This document shows positions 6,990 through 17,443 of a stretch of DNA of 64,000 nt, piece by piece. The position numbers were made by a program, and so were the translations under genes. Numbering within the stretch: position 1 is the stretch's first letter; the number at the start of each line of letters is the position of its first letter. Below the pieces are notes generated by a model. The model was not told the origin of the DNA. It did not search any database and saw nothing but the letters and a program-made list of their open reading frames with translations. Location: contig NZ_JQNR01000005.1 of assembly GCF_000745345.1 (NCBI RefSeq), forward strand, positions 4,588,001-4,652,000, given 5' to 3'. Origin of the DNA: Actinacidiphila yeochonensis CN732. Lineage in GTDB: Bacteria; Actinomycetota; Actinomycetes; Streptomycetales; Streptomycetaceae.

Positions 6990-9935
6990 GTGGTGGAGGA
7001 ACGGTCGGTCGTCCGGCTCATGCGGTTATGGGGTGTGCCCGAGGAGACGGCCCTGCGGGTGGGGCGGTTGTGGGGGAAGTCGGCTGCGCGCAACGGGGGC
7101 AGGACGCACCTGCTGATCGGTCATCTGCTGGACACAGCTGCGGTGGCCGGAGTGATGTGGGACCGGTACCTGGCGCCGTCGTTCCGGCGGCGGCTGGACG
7201 AGATCAGCGGTGGGCGCGGGCGGGCGTGGCTGATGTGGGTGTGCGGGATCCATGACTGCGGGAAGGCGTGTCCGGCGTTCCAGGCGATGGATCCCGCCGA
7301 GGCGGCGCCGGTGCTGGCGGCCGGGCTGACGTGGGGGCGGTTGGCGGCTGGTCGGGAGAAGCGGTGGCGGCACGACGTCGCGGGTGCGGCGATGCTGCTG
7401 CCGCGGTTGCGTGACGAGTGGGGTGATCCGGAGGCTGCCGCCTGGTTGTGGCCGCTTGTGGCGGGACACCACGGGAGCTATCCGTCCATCCTGGGCCTGG
7501 AACCGCCGCAGCGGGACGCGTTGGGCAGGGGGGCGGCCTGGGCGGAGACGCAGCGTGCGCTGGTGGACGTCTTCACCCGAGCCGTGGGGTTCGAGGATCT
7601 GGCGGCGGCACGGCCGCTCGCGGCGCTGCGCAAGGCGGAGCAGTTGGCGTTGTCGGGCCTGGTCGTGATGGCGGACTGGATCGCGAGTGACAGCGAGCAA
7701 TTCGAGGGGCTGGGCGATGCCGGTGACATCTCACCGGCCGGGTCGTGGCGCCGGGCCGAGGCCGCGTGGCGGCGTCTGGGTCTGCGCGGCGGGTGGGGCG
7801 GGTTGACCGTGCCCGCGTCCGTGCAGGAGCCGTTGCACGGCCGGTTGGGCGTTCGGCCGCGTGCGTCGCAGGTGGAGTTGGTGGAGCGGGCGTGGGCCCT
7901 GCCGGCCCCGGGGCTGCTGGTGGCCGAGGCTCCGATGGGTGAGGGCAAGACGAAGGCGGCCCTCGCGGCGGCCGAGGTGCTGGCGGCCCGCTTCGGCCTG
8001 GACGGCGTGTTCGTGGCGATGCCGACGCAGGCGACGAGCGATCCGATGTACGCGCAGGTGCTGGAGTGGGTGCGGACGTTCGATCCCGCGTTGGAGCCCC
8101 ACGTCGCCCTCCTGCATGGCAAGCGGCGCTTCAACCCGAGATGGCGCGAGATCTGGGAGGCCGGGCGTTCGGCCGGGACGGGCGAAGCCGACGAGGCGCC
8201 GGCGGACCCGTGGGACGTGTACGGCGCGATCGACGAGGACGACGACTTCTTCGGCCCGGGACGCTCCCACAACGCGGTCGAGGAGGCCGGACAGGCCAGA
8301 GAGGCCGCGGAGGGGGAGAACGCGGGTCCGGCCCAGTGGTTCCTGGGCCCCAAGCGGGGCCTGCTCACCGCGTTCGCCGTCGGCACGGTGGACCACCTGC
8401 TGTACGCGGCGACGCGTACCCGACACGTGATGCTGCGGTTCGCCGGGCTGGCGGGGAAGGTCGTGATCGTGGACGAGGTGCACGCCGCCGACGTCTACAT
8501 GCGGCAGTTCCTGCTGGAGGCTCTGCGCTGGCTCGGGCAGGCGGGGGTACCGGTGGTGCTGCTGTCGGCGACGCTGCCGCCCGCGCAACGGCAGGCTTTC
8601 GTCGACGCCTACCTCTCGGGTGCCGTGGGCGCCGCGGACGTGGTGCAGCCGGTGCCCCCGCCGGCCGGCTACCCCTGCGTGACGTCGGCGCATGCGGCGG
8701 AGGGGCGGCCGGTGGCGGAGAGTTCGCGGGTCGCGGTGGCGTCCTGGCGGGAATCGGTGCCGACGCGGATCGCGTGGTTGCCGGACACGTCCAAGGACGG
8801 AGCGGTCGTGGCCGACGCGGTGCGGGACGCGGTGGCGGACGGCGGGGTGGTGCTCGTCGTCGTCAACCAGGTGGACCGCGCGCAGGCGATCCACCGGCGG
8901 CTGGAGCGGGACGGCTTCGACGGGCGGCTGTTCCTGCTGCACGGGCGACTGTGCGCCACCCACCGTGCGGACCGGAGCGCCGAGTGCCTGCGGCTGATGG
9001 GCCCGGAGGCGGGGTCGGAAGGGGCGGACCGGCCCGGGCGCATGGTGGTGATCGCCACCCAGCTCGCGGAGCAGTCCTTCGACGTGGACGCCGACCTCCT
9101 GATCACCGACCTCGCGCCGACGGACCTGCTGCTCCAACGGATCGGCCGGCTGCACCGGCACGCGGGCACGCGGCGTCCCGCGGCTCACGCGACGCCGCGC
9201 GTCCTGGTGACGGGAGTGGCCGCCGACCGGCAGGGGCGTCCCTGCTTTCTCCCCGCCTCGGAGGGGATCTACGGTGCGTGGCCTCTGCTGCGCGCGGCGG
9301 CCCTGGTGGCCGAGGCGGCGGGCCCGCTGCGCCCGGACCGCGGTGTCTCCGGCCGGGAGCCGGCCCCGTGGAGTGTTCCGGCCGACGTTCCGGACCTGGT
9401 GGCCCGCGCCTACGGGGATGCCGAAGTCTGCCCGCCGGAGTGGGACGAGTCCGCGGCTGCCGGCGTCTGGCGCGCCAAGGAGGCCGAACGGCAGAAGAAA
9501 GCGGAGGGGTTCCTGCTGACGCGAGCCCGCGAATGGGGGACGACGACCTTGGAGGGACTGCACTACGGCGGCGTCCGCGTCAGACGGGAGGAGGAACTCG
9601 ACGCCTTGGTACGCGACGGCGAACAGGGGGTCGAGGCCGTGATCGTGCGCCGCGTGCCCACAGGCTATGCGGCCTTCGACGGCACGCGGCTCGGCGTGCA
9701 CGGCGAGGTCCTGGACGAGCCGGTGGTCGAGCGACTGCTCGGCGGATCGGTACGGCTCCCCGTCGGTCTGGCGGAGGAGGCCGGACGGGCGTTGGATCCG
9801 CTTCCGGGCTGGACCGCCCACCCGTGGCTGCGTTACGCCCTGGCGCTGGTTCTGGAGGAGGACGGCTGGGCTCTGGTCGGCAAGGACCGCGTGTCGTACG
9901 ACGACGGGTTGGGACTGGTCGTCGAACGGGGGTGA
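6990..9935 (+). CDS. cas3: CRISPR-associated helicase/nuclease Cas3 (type I-E)
   Basis: Effector nuclease-helicase recruited by Cascade to degrade DNA next to an R-loop. An N-terminal HD nuclease domain shows HLLIGHLLDTAA, GIHDCGKACPAFQ and AGHHGSYP. The SF2 helicase follows with motif I APMGEGKTKAA, Walker B VIVDEVHAAD, motif III LLSATLPPAQ and motif VI QRIGRLHRHAG. The C-terminal domain is present. The frame is open from ATG 6906 (1,009 residues); GTG 6990 (981 residues) is preferred because a GGGGAG lies 9 bases before it and the upstream part overlaps the array leader. A TTA leucine codon (7026-7028) lies near the start. Third positions favour G, unlike the C-favouring cas genes after it. 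Bases 9426-9458 match the first spacer of array 2 exactly. Confidence 0.95.
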   Translation: MVEERSVVRLMRLWGVPEETALRVGRLWGKSAARNGGRTHLLIGHLLDTAAVAGVMWDRYLAPSFRRRLDEISGGRGRAWLMWVCGIHDCGKACPAFQAMDPAEAAPVLAAGLTWGRLAAGREKRWRHDVAGAAMLLPRLRDEWGDPEAAAWLWPLVAGHHGSYPSILGLEPPQRDALGRGAAWAETQRALVDVFTRAVGFEDLAAARPLAALRKAEQLALSGLVVMADWIASDSEQFEGLGDAGDISPAGSWRRAEAAWRRLGLRGGWGGLTVPASVQEPLHGRLGVRPRASQVELVERAWALPAPGLLVAEAPMGEGKTKAALAAAEVLAARFGLDGVFVAMPTQATSDPMYAQVLEWVRTFDPALEPHVALLHGKRRFNPRWREIWEAGRSAGTGEADEAPADPWDVYGAIDEDDDFFGPGRSHNAVEEAGQAREAAEGENAGPAQWFLGPKRGLLTAFAVGTVDHLLYAATRTRHVMLRFAGLAGKVVIVDEVHAADVYMRQFLLEALRWLGQAGVPVVLLSATLPPAQRQAFVDAYLSGAVGAADVVQPVPPPAGYPCVTSAHAAEGRPVAESSRVAVASWRESVPTRIAWLPDTSKDGAVVADAVRDAVADGGVVLVVVNQVDRAQAIHRRLERDGFDGRLFLLHGRLCATHRADRSAECLRLMGPEAGSEGADRPGRMVVIATQLAEQSFDVDADLLITDLAPTDLLLQRIGRLHRHAGTRRPAAHATPRVLVTGVAADRQGRPCFLPASEGIYGAWPLLRAAALVAEAAGPLRPDRGVSGREPAPWSVPADVPDLVARAYGDAEVCPPEWDESAAAGVWRAKEAERQKKAEGFLLTRAREWGTTTLEGLHYGGVRVRREEELDALVRDGEQGVEAVIVRRVPTGYAAFDGTRLGVHGEVLDEPVVERLLGGSVRLPVGLAEEAGRALDPLPGWTAHPWLRYALALVLEEDGWALVGKDRVSYDDGLGLVVERG
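9426..9458 (-). other. protospacer in cas3 matching array 2 spacer 1
   Basis: The 33 bases from GTCTGCCCGC to GTCCGCGGCT are the exact reverse complement of the spacer at 17472-17504. In guide orientation the protospacer lies on the minus strand and is flanked on its 5' side by GGC (complement of 9459-9461), which is not the AAG-like motif known for E. coli type I-E. The encoded peptide VCPPEWDESAA is in the helicase C-terminal part. The crRNA would be complementary to the cas3 mRNA. Confidence 0.95.
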
Positions 9936-9972
9936 GCGCGGGGCGCCGCCACCTCCGCGCGGCGCCGTGCGG

Positions 9973-9996
9973 GCACCCCCGTACCAACGGGGGTGC
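9973..9996 (+). terminator. hairpin after cas3
   Basis: A perfect 10-base stem GCACCCCCGT / ACGGGGGTGC with the loop ACCA lies 37 bases after the cas3 stop. There is no U tract, as is common in Streptomyces. The following 200 bases include an AT-richer island (about 10040-10160) before casA, so casA-cas2 probably has its own promoter; no clear -35/-10 pair could be fixed. Confidence 0.6.
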
Positions 9997-10221
9997 ACAC
10001 CATGCCGTCACGGCACGCCTGGTCACTGAGGTGCGGTTGGCGCCCACAAACGATCGCGCATCGCACATAAATGGCCACAGCTTGAAGTGGCGGCTGGTCA
10101 TATGCAAGAGTGATGAACTGACTGATCTCCTAACTTATGCCGAAAAAGCATGAGTTGGGCTTGTGGAGTGAGGGTCCTCCAGCGGGCCCTGCTCACCTGG
10201 GAAGCGGGAGAGGGAAGCACC

Positions 10222-11901
10222 GTGGAATCGACAGGCGATCTCGTCCAGGGCGGCTGGCTGCCGGCCGTCCGGACGGATGGCGAACTCCGCAGCGCGGGCT
10301 TATGGGAGGTGCTGTCCGAGGCACACGCCGTCCGGCGCATGGACCTGCCGGTGCCCATGATGCTGGCGGCACTGCTGCGACAGCTGCTGCTGCCGGTGAC
10401 GGTGGACGCGCTCGGCGCGCCTCGGACCCGCGCGGAGTGGGGAAGGCGGTTCGCTCAGGGGCGGTTCTCCCCGGAGGAGGTCGAGCGGCTCGCCGACTAC
10501 CTCGGCCCTCGCTACGGCAGCCGTTTCCGGCTCCTCGACGCCGAGCGGCCGTTCGCGCAAGTGGGCGGGCTGACGGCGCTCAGCGGCGACGCCAAGCCGT
10601 CCACGCTGCTTGTCCCGTCGATCGCCTCGGGCAACAACGTGCCCCTGTTCAGCGCGCTCAGCGAGGCCGACCACCTCGACCTGACCCTGCCCCAGGCGGC
10701 GTTGTGGCTGTTGCACGCGCACTGCTGGGACACCGCCGCGATCAAGACCGGAGCTGTCGGCGACGGGCAGGCGAAAGCCGGCAAGACGACGGGAAACCCG
10801 ACGGGACCACTGGGCCAGCTCGGCGTGATCGTTCCCACGGGCAGCACGCTGTACGAGACGCTGCTCCTCAACACCCCGGTCGTGCCCGACGGGCTCGACC
10901 CGGCCGACCGTCCCCAGTGGGCGTGGGACGAGCGCCCCGCGACGGCCGGTTGGAGGGCGCCGTCAGGGCCCGAGTGGTCCGCGCGGAACGTCGGCGGCCT
11001 CCTGGACCTTCTGACCTTCCAGTCCCGCCGAATCCGGCTGATCTGCACCGAGACCGAAGAGGGCCCGCGCGTGCGGGAGGTGGTCGTCTGCGCGGGGGAC
11101 CGCCTCACGGAGACGCCGCAGGTCGAGCCGCACACGGCGTGGAACCACACGGCCAAGCCCAAGGCGGGCCAGCCACGGCACCGACCCCGCCGCCACTTCT
11201 CCGGGCGCGCCGCCTGGCAGGGCCTCGACGCCCTCCTCGCGCTCGCCCTCCCCGAGGACAGCGACGGCCCCTTCACCTCCCTGCTGCTGCGTCAGATCGG
11301 GGCCCTGCACAGTGAGGGCCACCTGCCGGCCGGCTACCCGCTCGGAGTGGAGACCAGCGGGCTGGAGTACGGAAACCAGTCAGCCGTGGTGGAGAACGCC
11401 ATCACCGACAGCCTCCCCCTCCCGGTCGCGGCCCTCACCGCCACCGACCCCTGGCTGCGGAGAGCGCTGCTCGACTGTGTCGAGCAGGCCGATCGGGTCG
11501 GTCGCGCGCTGGACATGCTCAACAGCGATCTTCGGCGCGCGTCCGGCGGGGACCCGCTGCCCCGCAACAGCGGCGACCGCCCCTCGGCCCGCTTCCTGCA
11601 CGCCGTGGACGCCAGTATGCGGCGCCTGCTGGCCGGACTGAGCACCGTCGGCGACGACGACCTGCTGGAACGTGCCCGACTGGCCTGGGAGCTGACCTTG
11701 CGCCAGGCCGCGGTCGCGGAAGCCGACAGCCTGGTGGCGGCCACCCCCGCCCGAGCGGTGATCGGCCGGAAGGTGAGAGTGAACGGCAAGGAGACGGTCT
11801 TCCGCAGCGGCAGGGCCGGCGCGGCCTTCCACGGTGCCCTGCGCCAGATCCTGGCCAGAGTCGCCGAAGCCCGTTCCGCACGAGGGGACGACGCCGCGTG
11901 A
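10222..11901 (+). CDS. casA: Cascade large subunit CasA/Cse1 (Cas8e)
   Basis: Large subunit of type I-E Cascade, which reads the PAM and recruits Cas3. The protein has about 559 residues. Family landmarks are GGWLPAVRTDGELRSAGLWEVLSEAHAVRRM near the start, the helix DLPVPMMLAALLRQLLLPV, and later HCWDTAAIKTG, GPLGQLGVIVPTGSTLYETLLLNTP and AWQGLDALLAL, followed by an alpha-helical C-terminal bundle. GTG 10222 is chosen: GAGAGGGAAG lies just upstream and the conserved block begins within 10 residues, whereas the longer frame from 10150 adds an unrelated 24 residues. Codon 27 is TTA (10300-10302), rare in Streptomyces. The stop overlaps the casB start as GTGA. Confidence 0.93.
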   Translation: MESTGDLVQGGWLPAVRTDGELRSAGLWEVLSEAHAVRRMDLPVPMMLAALLRQLLLPVTVDALGAPRTRAEWGRRFAQGRFSPEEVERLADYLGPRYGSRFRLLDAERPFAQVGGLTALSGDAKPSTLLVPSIASGNNVPLFSALSEADHLDLTLPQAALWLLHAHCWDTAAIKTGAVGDGQAKAGKTTGNPTGPLGQLGVIVPTGSTLYETLLLNTPVVPDGLDPADRPQWAWDERPATAGWRAPSGPEWSARNVGGLLDLLTFQSRRIRLICTETEEGPRVREVVVCAGDRLTETPQVEPHTAWNHTAKPKAGQPRHRPRRHFSGRAAWQGLDALLALALPEDSDGPFTSLLLRQIGALHSEGHLPAGYPLGVETSGLEYGNQSAVVENAITDSLPLPVAALTATDPWLRRALLDCVEQADRVGRALDMLNSDLRRASGGDPLPRNSGDRPSARFLHAVDASMRRLLAGLSTVGDDDLLERARLAWELTLRQAAVAEADSLVAATPARAVIGRKVRVNGKETVFRSGRAGAAFHGALRQILARVAEARSARGDDAA

Positions 11902-13070
11902 ACACCACGACCACCACGACTGGCCGGTCCTACCGGCCCTACTTCTGGGACGAGTTCACCTCCGCCCCCGCCCCCCGCGGGGACGGAGGCCAGTCACTCC
12001 CGGCCTGGGCCGAAAGGGGCCTGCGCAGCCTGCGGGACGGTCTGGGCCGCGAGCCGGGAAGCGTGCCCTCCATGCGGCAACTTCACCGGGTGCGACCGAC
12101 CGACGCGGACCGGAACGCCGATCGGCTTCCGGCGTCGTACCGCGCCGAGCACGCCGTGCTCACCCTCTTCGGCCTCCACCAGACCGGCGCCGCCCATTCG
12201 GCGCACCGGCCGGGGGTCGGACTCGGGACCGCGTGCCGGGGCCTGCGCGGCTCGCTCTCCGAGGCCGCGGTCCGACGGCGCCTGGCCGCCGCGGCCACCG
12301 CGCAGGACCTCGACGAACTGGTGCAGCACCTGCGGGGAATCGTCCCCCTGCTGCGACAGGCCGACACCGGCCTGGACTACACCCGCCTGTACCGCGACCT
12401 GTGCGACTGGCTGACGCCCCGGCACACCAAGGTGCTGCGCGCCTGGGGCCTGCAGTACACCGACCCGACCGGCGCCCCGGCCGAGACCCGCGCGGACGGC
12501 CCGCAGGGTGCGAAGCCCCGCACCGCGGACCAGCCCCTCTGGGCCACCTTCGACCCGAAGAGCGGCAGCGCGGGCGCCGACCTGGCGGCGCTGCGATCCG
12601 GTCTCGGCGCCGAGGCCGGCACCGTACCGGCGATGTGGCGGTTCTACCGCACGAGCCTGTCCACGGAGCTGCGGGCCAAGGGCGCTCTCACCCGCGACCT
12701 GGTGGCCGAGCACACCGCCCTCGCCCTCTTCGGGGTGCACCAGCACGGCAGGCGCGTACCGATGCACACGCACGGAGTCAGCCCCGGTGCCGCCTGCCAC
12801 CGGCTCCTCGCGAGAGACGGCCAGGCGGACCGCACCGCGATCGAGCGCCGGCTCGGCGTCCTGCTGACCTCCCTGGACGGCGAGGAACTGGCCCACCACC
12901 TGCGCGGGCTGGTCACCCTGCTGCGGGCGAAGGACATCGGGCTCGACTACGACGCCCTGCGACGGGCGCTGCGGCACTGGGACGACTCCGAGGGAGCCGA
13001 GGAGCAGTCCCGCATCCGAAGCCGGTGGGACCGCGACTTCCGCGTCGGCGACGCGCCCCCGCGCGACTGA
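11898..13070 (+). CDS. casB: Cascade small subunit CasB/Cse2, tandem-duplicated
   Basis: The small Cascade subunit Cse2 is normally 160-220 residues and two copies line the crRNA-DNA hybrid. Here one chain of 390 residues holds two Cse2 domains, about 37-172 and 226-362, joined by a linker of roughly 50 residues. Matching blocks are GLGREPGSVPSMRQLHR / GLGAEAGTVPAMWRFYR, AEHAVLTLFGLHQTG / AEHTALALFGVHQHG, LVQHLRGIVPLLRQADTGLDY / LAHHLRGLVTLLRAKDIGLDY. The second copy is followed by the usual C-terminal WDRDF. The gene starts with GTG at 11898 inside the casA stop (GTGA). It appears intact, so it probably works as a covalent dimer. It could also be an evolutionary intermediate in which one half is redundant. 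Confidence 0.93.
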   Translation: MNTTTTTTGRSYRPYFWDEFTSAPAPRGDGGQSLPAWAERGLRSLRDGLGREPGSVPSMRQLHRVRPTDADRNADRLPASYRAEHAVLTLFGLHQTGAAHSAHRPGVGLGTACRGLRGSLSEAAVRRRLAAAATAQDLDELVQHLRGIVPLLRQADTGLDYTRLYRDLCDWLTPRHTKVLRAWGLQYTDPTGAPAETRADGPQGAKPRTADQPLWATFDPKSGSAGADLAALRSGLGAEAGTVPAMWRFYRTSLSTELRAKGALTRDLVAEHTALALFGVHQHGRRVPMHTHGVSPGAACHRLLARDGQADRTAIERRLGVLLTSLDGEELAHHLRGLVTLLRAKDIGLDYDALRRALRHWDDSEGAEEQSRIRSRWDRDFRVGDAPPRD

Positions 13071-15271
<2,201 letters not shown>

Positions 15272-15277
15272 CACCGA

Positions 15278-16054
15278 ATGCCGTACCTGTCGAAGATCGC
15301 CCTCAACCCCGGCCGCCGCGGCGGCCTCGCCCTCCTGTCCAACCCCCACCGGCTGCACGCCGCCGTCCTGAACGGCCTCGCCGAACAGCCCGTACGCGAA
15401 CGCGTCCTGTGGCGTGTGGAGAGCGACACCCCCCACCGCACGGACGTCCTCGTCCTCACCGAGAGCCGCCCGTCCTGGCATCGGCTGGTCGAAGACGCCG
15501 GCTGGCCCGGTGCCGACGGCGGCGACCCGCTCATCGCCGACTACACGCCCTTGCTGGAACGCCTCGTAACCGGACGGGAGTTCGCCTTCCGTCTGACCGC
15601 CAACCCGGTCCACAGCGTCCAACGCCCCGAACGGCCCAGCGCCGAGCAGACGCAGCGTATGAAGGCCGACACGGACGCCCCGGAACGCCGTCGCGGATTC
15701 CGTGTCGCGCACCGCACCGCCGCTCAGCAACTCGACTGGCTCCTCGGCCGCGCCGAGCGCAACGGCTTCACGATCCCCCTTACCGAAACCGCCCCCGGCA
15801 TCGACCTCGGCACCAGCACCCCCACCAGCGAAGCCCCTGCCGTCTCCCTGGTCGCCCGCGACATCCTGCGCTTCCGCAAGCACCGGAACGGCCCGCACGT
15901 CACCATCTCCAGCGCCACGTTCCAGGGCAGACTGCGCGTCACCGACGCCAACGCCCTGCGCGAGGCCCTGCTCAGTGGCATCGGCCCCGCCAAGGGCTAC
16001 GGCCAGGGCCTTCTCACCCTCGCGCCCCTGCCCGGGGAGGCCGCACGTGGCTGA
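15278..16054 (+). CDS. casE: CRISPR endoribonuclease CasE (Cas6e)
   Basis: Endoribonuclease that cuts the CRISPR transcript at the base of each repeat hairpin and stays bound to the 3' handle. The protein has about 258 residues with two ferredoxin-like folds. It shows the start YLSKIALNPGRRGG, the helix with the likely catalytic histidine in NPHRLHAAVLNGL, and the C-terminal glycine-rich loop SGIGPAKGYGQGLLTLAP. It starts 7 bases after the casD stop and its own stop lies inside cas1. It must process two repeat types that share the stem CCCCGC/GCGGGG but differ in the loop and outer bases. Confidence 0.93.
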   Translation: MPYLSKIALNPGRRGGLALLSNPHRLHAAVLNGLAEQPVRERVLWRVESDTPHRTDVLVLTESRPSWHRLVEDAGWPGADGGDPLIADYTPLLERLVTGREFAFRLTANPVHSVQRPERPSAEQTQRMKADTDAPERRRGFRVAHRTAAQQLDWLLGRAERNGFTIPLTETAPGIDLGTSTPTSEAPAVSLVARDILRFRKHRNGPHVTISSATFQGRLRVTDANALREALLSGIGPAKGYGQGLLTLAPLPGEAARG

Positions 16055-17075
16055 ACCCTGGTGGCGCACCGGCCCGCAGGACGTGCACAGGCTGGAGGAC
16101 CGCGTCTCCAGCCTGTACGTCGAGCGGTGCCACATCGACCGGGACGACAACGCCATCGTCCTCATCAACAAGGCCCGTGTCGTCCACGTCCCCGCGGCCT
16201 TCCTCGCCGTGCTCCTCGTCGGACCCGGCAGCCGGATCACGCACGCCGCCGTCACCCTCCTCGCCGACTCCGCCACCGCGATCTGCTGGGTCGGCGAGCA
16301 CGGCGTACGCCTGTACGCGTCCGGCCTCGGCACCACCCGGAGTGCCCAGCTCCAACTACGGCAGGCGTGGCTCGTCACCCGCCCCAAGGAACGGGTCGCG
16401 GTCGCCCGCCGCATGTACGACCTGCGCTTCCCCGGAGAGAAGACCGCCGGACTGACCCTCCAGCAACTCCGCGGCAGAGAAGGCACCCGCATCCGCAAGC
16501 TCTACGCTGCACACGCCGCGCGCACCGGCGTCCCCTGGTCCAAACGGGAGTACAAGGCCGGCGACGCCTTCGCCGCAGGCGACGACGTCAACCGCCTGCT
16601 GTCGGCGGCCAACTCCGCGCTCTACGGCATCTGCCACGCCGTCATCGCCGGCATCGGCGCCAGCCCGGCCCTCGGCTTCGTCCACACCGGCTCCGCCCTG
16701 TCCTTCGTCCTGGACGTCGCCGACCTGTACAAGGCCGAGTTCACCATCCCGCTCGCCTTCGACTTGGCAGCCCAGGGCCTGACCGCCGAACGCGACGCCC
16801 GCACCGCCCTGCGCGACGCCGTCGTCCAGGGCTCACTCCTGCCCCGCGTCGTCGCCGACATCAAGCAACTCCTCGTCCCCGAGGGCGCGGACCTCCCGGA
16901 GGAGGAAGCCGGCGGACTCTGGGGCGACGGCGACACGGTTGTCAGCGGCGGCCGCAACTGGGGCGAAGCCTTTGCCCCGGGCGAGCACCTCACGGTGATT
17001 CCGCCCCAGCCGGAGCCCCAGCAGTCCCCACCGGAGGCGGAAGGCGCCGGCCCGGAACAGGACCGGCAACGGTGA
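16047..17075 (+). CDS. cas1: CRISPR integrase Cas1 (type I-E)
   Basis: Metal-dependent integrase of the spacer-acquisition complex Cas1-Cas2. About 342 residues. N-terminal beta domain (LYVERCHIDRDDNAIVLIN, VPAAFLAVLLVGPGSRITHAA) and C-terminal helical domain with NRLLSAANSALYGICHAVIAGIGASPALGFVHTGSALSFVLDVADLYKAEFTIPLAFDLA, which holds the catalytic Glu, His and Asp residues (N-S-A-L-Y, G-F-V-H-T-G, D-V-A-D-L-Y-K). A Pro/Glu-rich tail follows. GTG 16047 lies inside casE, an 8-base overlap. The gene appears intact, so adaptation could continue even if casD is broken. Confidence 0.95.
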   Translation: MAEPWWRTGPQDVHRLEDRVSSLYVERCHIDRDDNAIVLINKARVVHVPAAFLAVLLVGPGSRITHAAVTLLADSATAICWVGEHGVRLYASGLGTTRSAQLQLRQAWLVTRPKERVAVARRMYDLRFPGEKTAGLTLQQLRGREGTRIRKLYAAHAARTGVPWSKREYKAGDAFAAGDDVNRLLSAANSALYGICHAVIAGIGASPALGFVHTGSALSFVLDVADLYKAEFTIPLAFDLAAQGLTAERDARTALRDAVVQGSLLPRVVADIKQLLVPEGADLPEEEAGGLWGDGDTVVSGGRNWGEAFAPGEHLTVIPPQPEPQQSPPEAEGAGPEQDRQR

Positions 17076-17413
17076 GCGCCGCAACAACCGTCGTCGTACT
17101 GATCGCCGCTCCACCCGGCCTGCGAGGCCACCTCACGCGGTGGTTCGCCGAAGTAGCCCCCGGGGTCTTCGTGGGCACCCCCAACTCCCGCATCCGCGAC
17201 CGCCTCTGGACCATCCTGGCCGAACGCATCCGTGACGGCCAGGCCGTGATGGTCGAACCCGCCCCCACCGAACAAGGCTGGACCGTCCGCACAGCGGGCC
17301 GAGACCGCTGGACGCCCGTCGACTTCGACGGCCTCACCCTGATGGCCCGCCCCCGGGGTAGCTCAGCGGCACCGGGCTGGCAGCCGACGCGGCAAGTGAA
17401 GGAAAACCCGTGA
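17072..17413 (+). CDS. cas2: CRISPR adaptation protein Cas2e
   Basis: Structural partner of Cas1 in spacer integration. About 113 residues, with the type I-E hallmarks VVVLIAAPPGLRGHLTRWFAEVAPGVFVG, a basic helix after it and RDRLWTILAERI. GTG 17072 overlaps the cas1 stop (GTGA). The last six codons (GTGAAGGAAAACCCGTGA) are also the outer end of the array 2 leader, so coding sequence and leader overlap. Confidence 0.93.
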   Translation: MSAATTVVVLIAAPPGLRGHLTRWFAEVAPGVFVGTPNSRIRDRLWTILAERIRDGQAVMVEPAPTEQGWTVRTAGRDRWTPVDFDGLTLMARPRGSSAAPGWQPTRQVKENP

Positions 17414-17443
17414 TCCCCGGGACATCAGCCCAGCTCACGAAGT
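17396..17443 (+). promoter_or_regulatory. CRISPR array 2 leader, overlapping the cas2 3' end
   Basis: The 48 bases before the first repeat start GTGAAGGAAAACC and end CACGAAGT, matching the array 1 leader in length and at both ends. The first 18 bases are the last codons and stop of cas2, leaving only 30 bases of non-coding leader. The array may be transcribed from the cas operon or from a promoter within cas2. Confidence 0.75.

Noticed and set aside
9936-10150. A definite -35/-10 promoter for casA
   Set aside because: The stretch is AT-rich for this genome, but no hexamer pair with 16-18 base spacing was convincing, so only the region is mentioned.
17351-17395. tRNA-like stretch with GGGGTAGCTCAGCGG near the cas2 end
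   Set aside because: It resembles a tRNA D-arm but no anticodon arm, T-arm or acceptor pairing follows, and it lies inside the cas2 frame.
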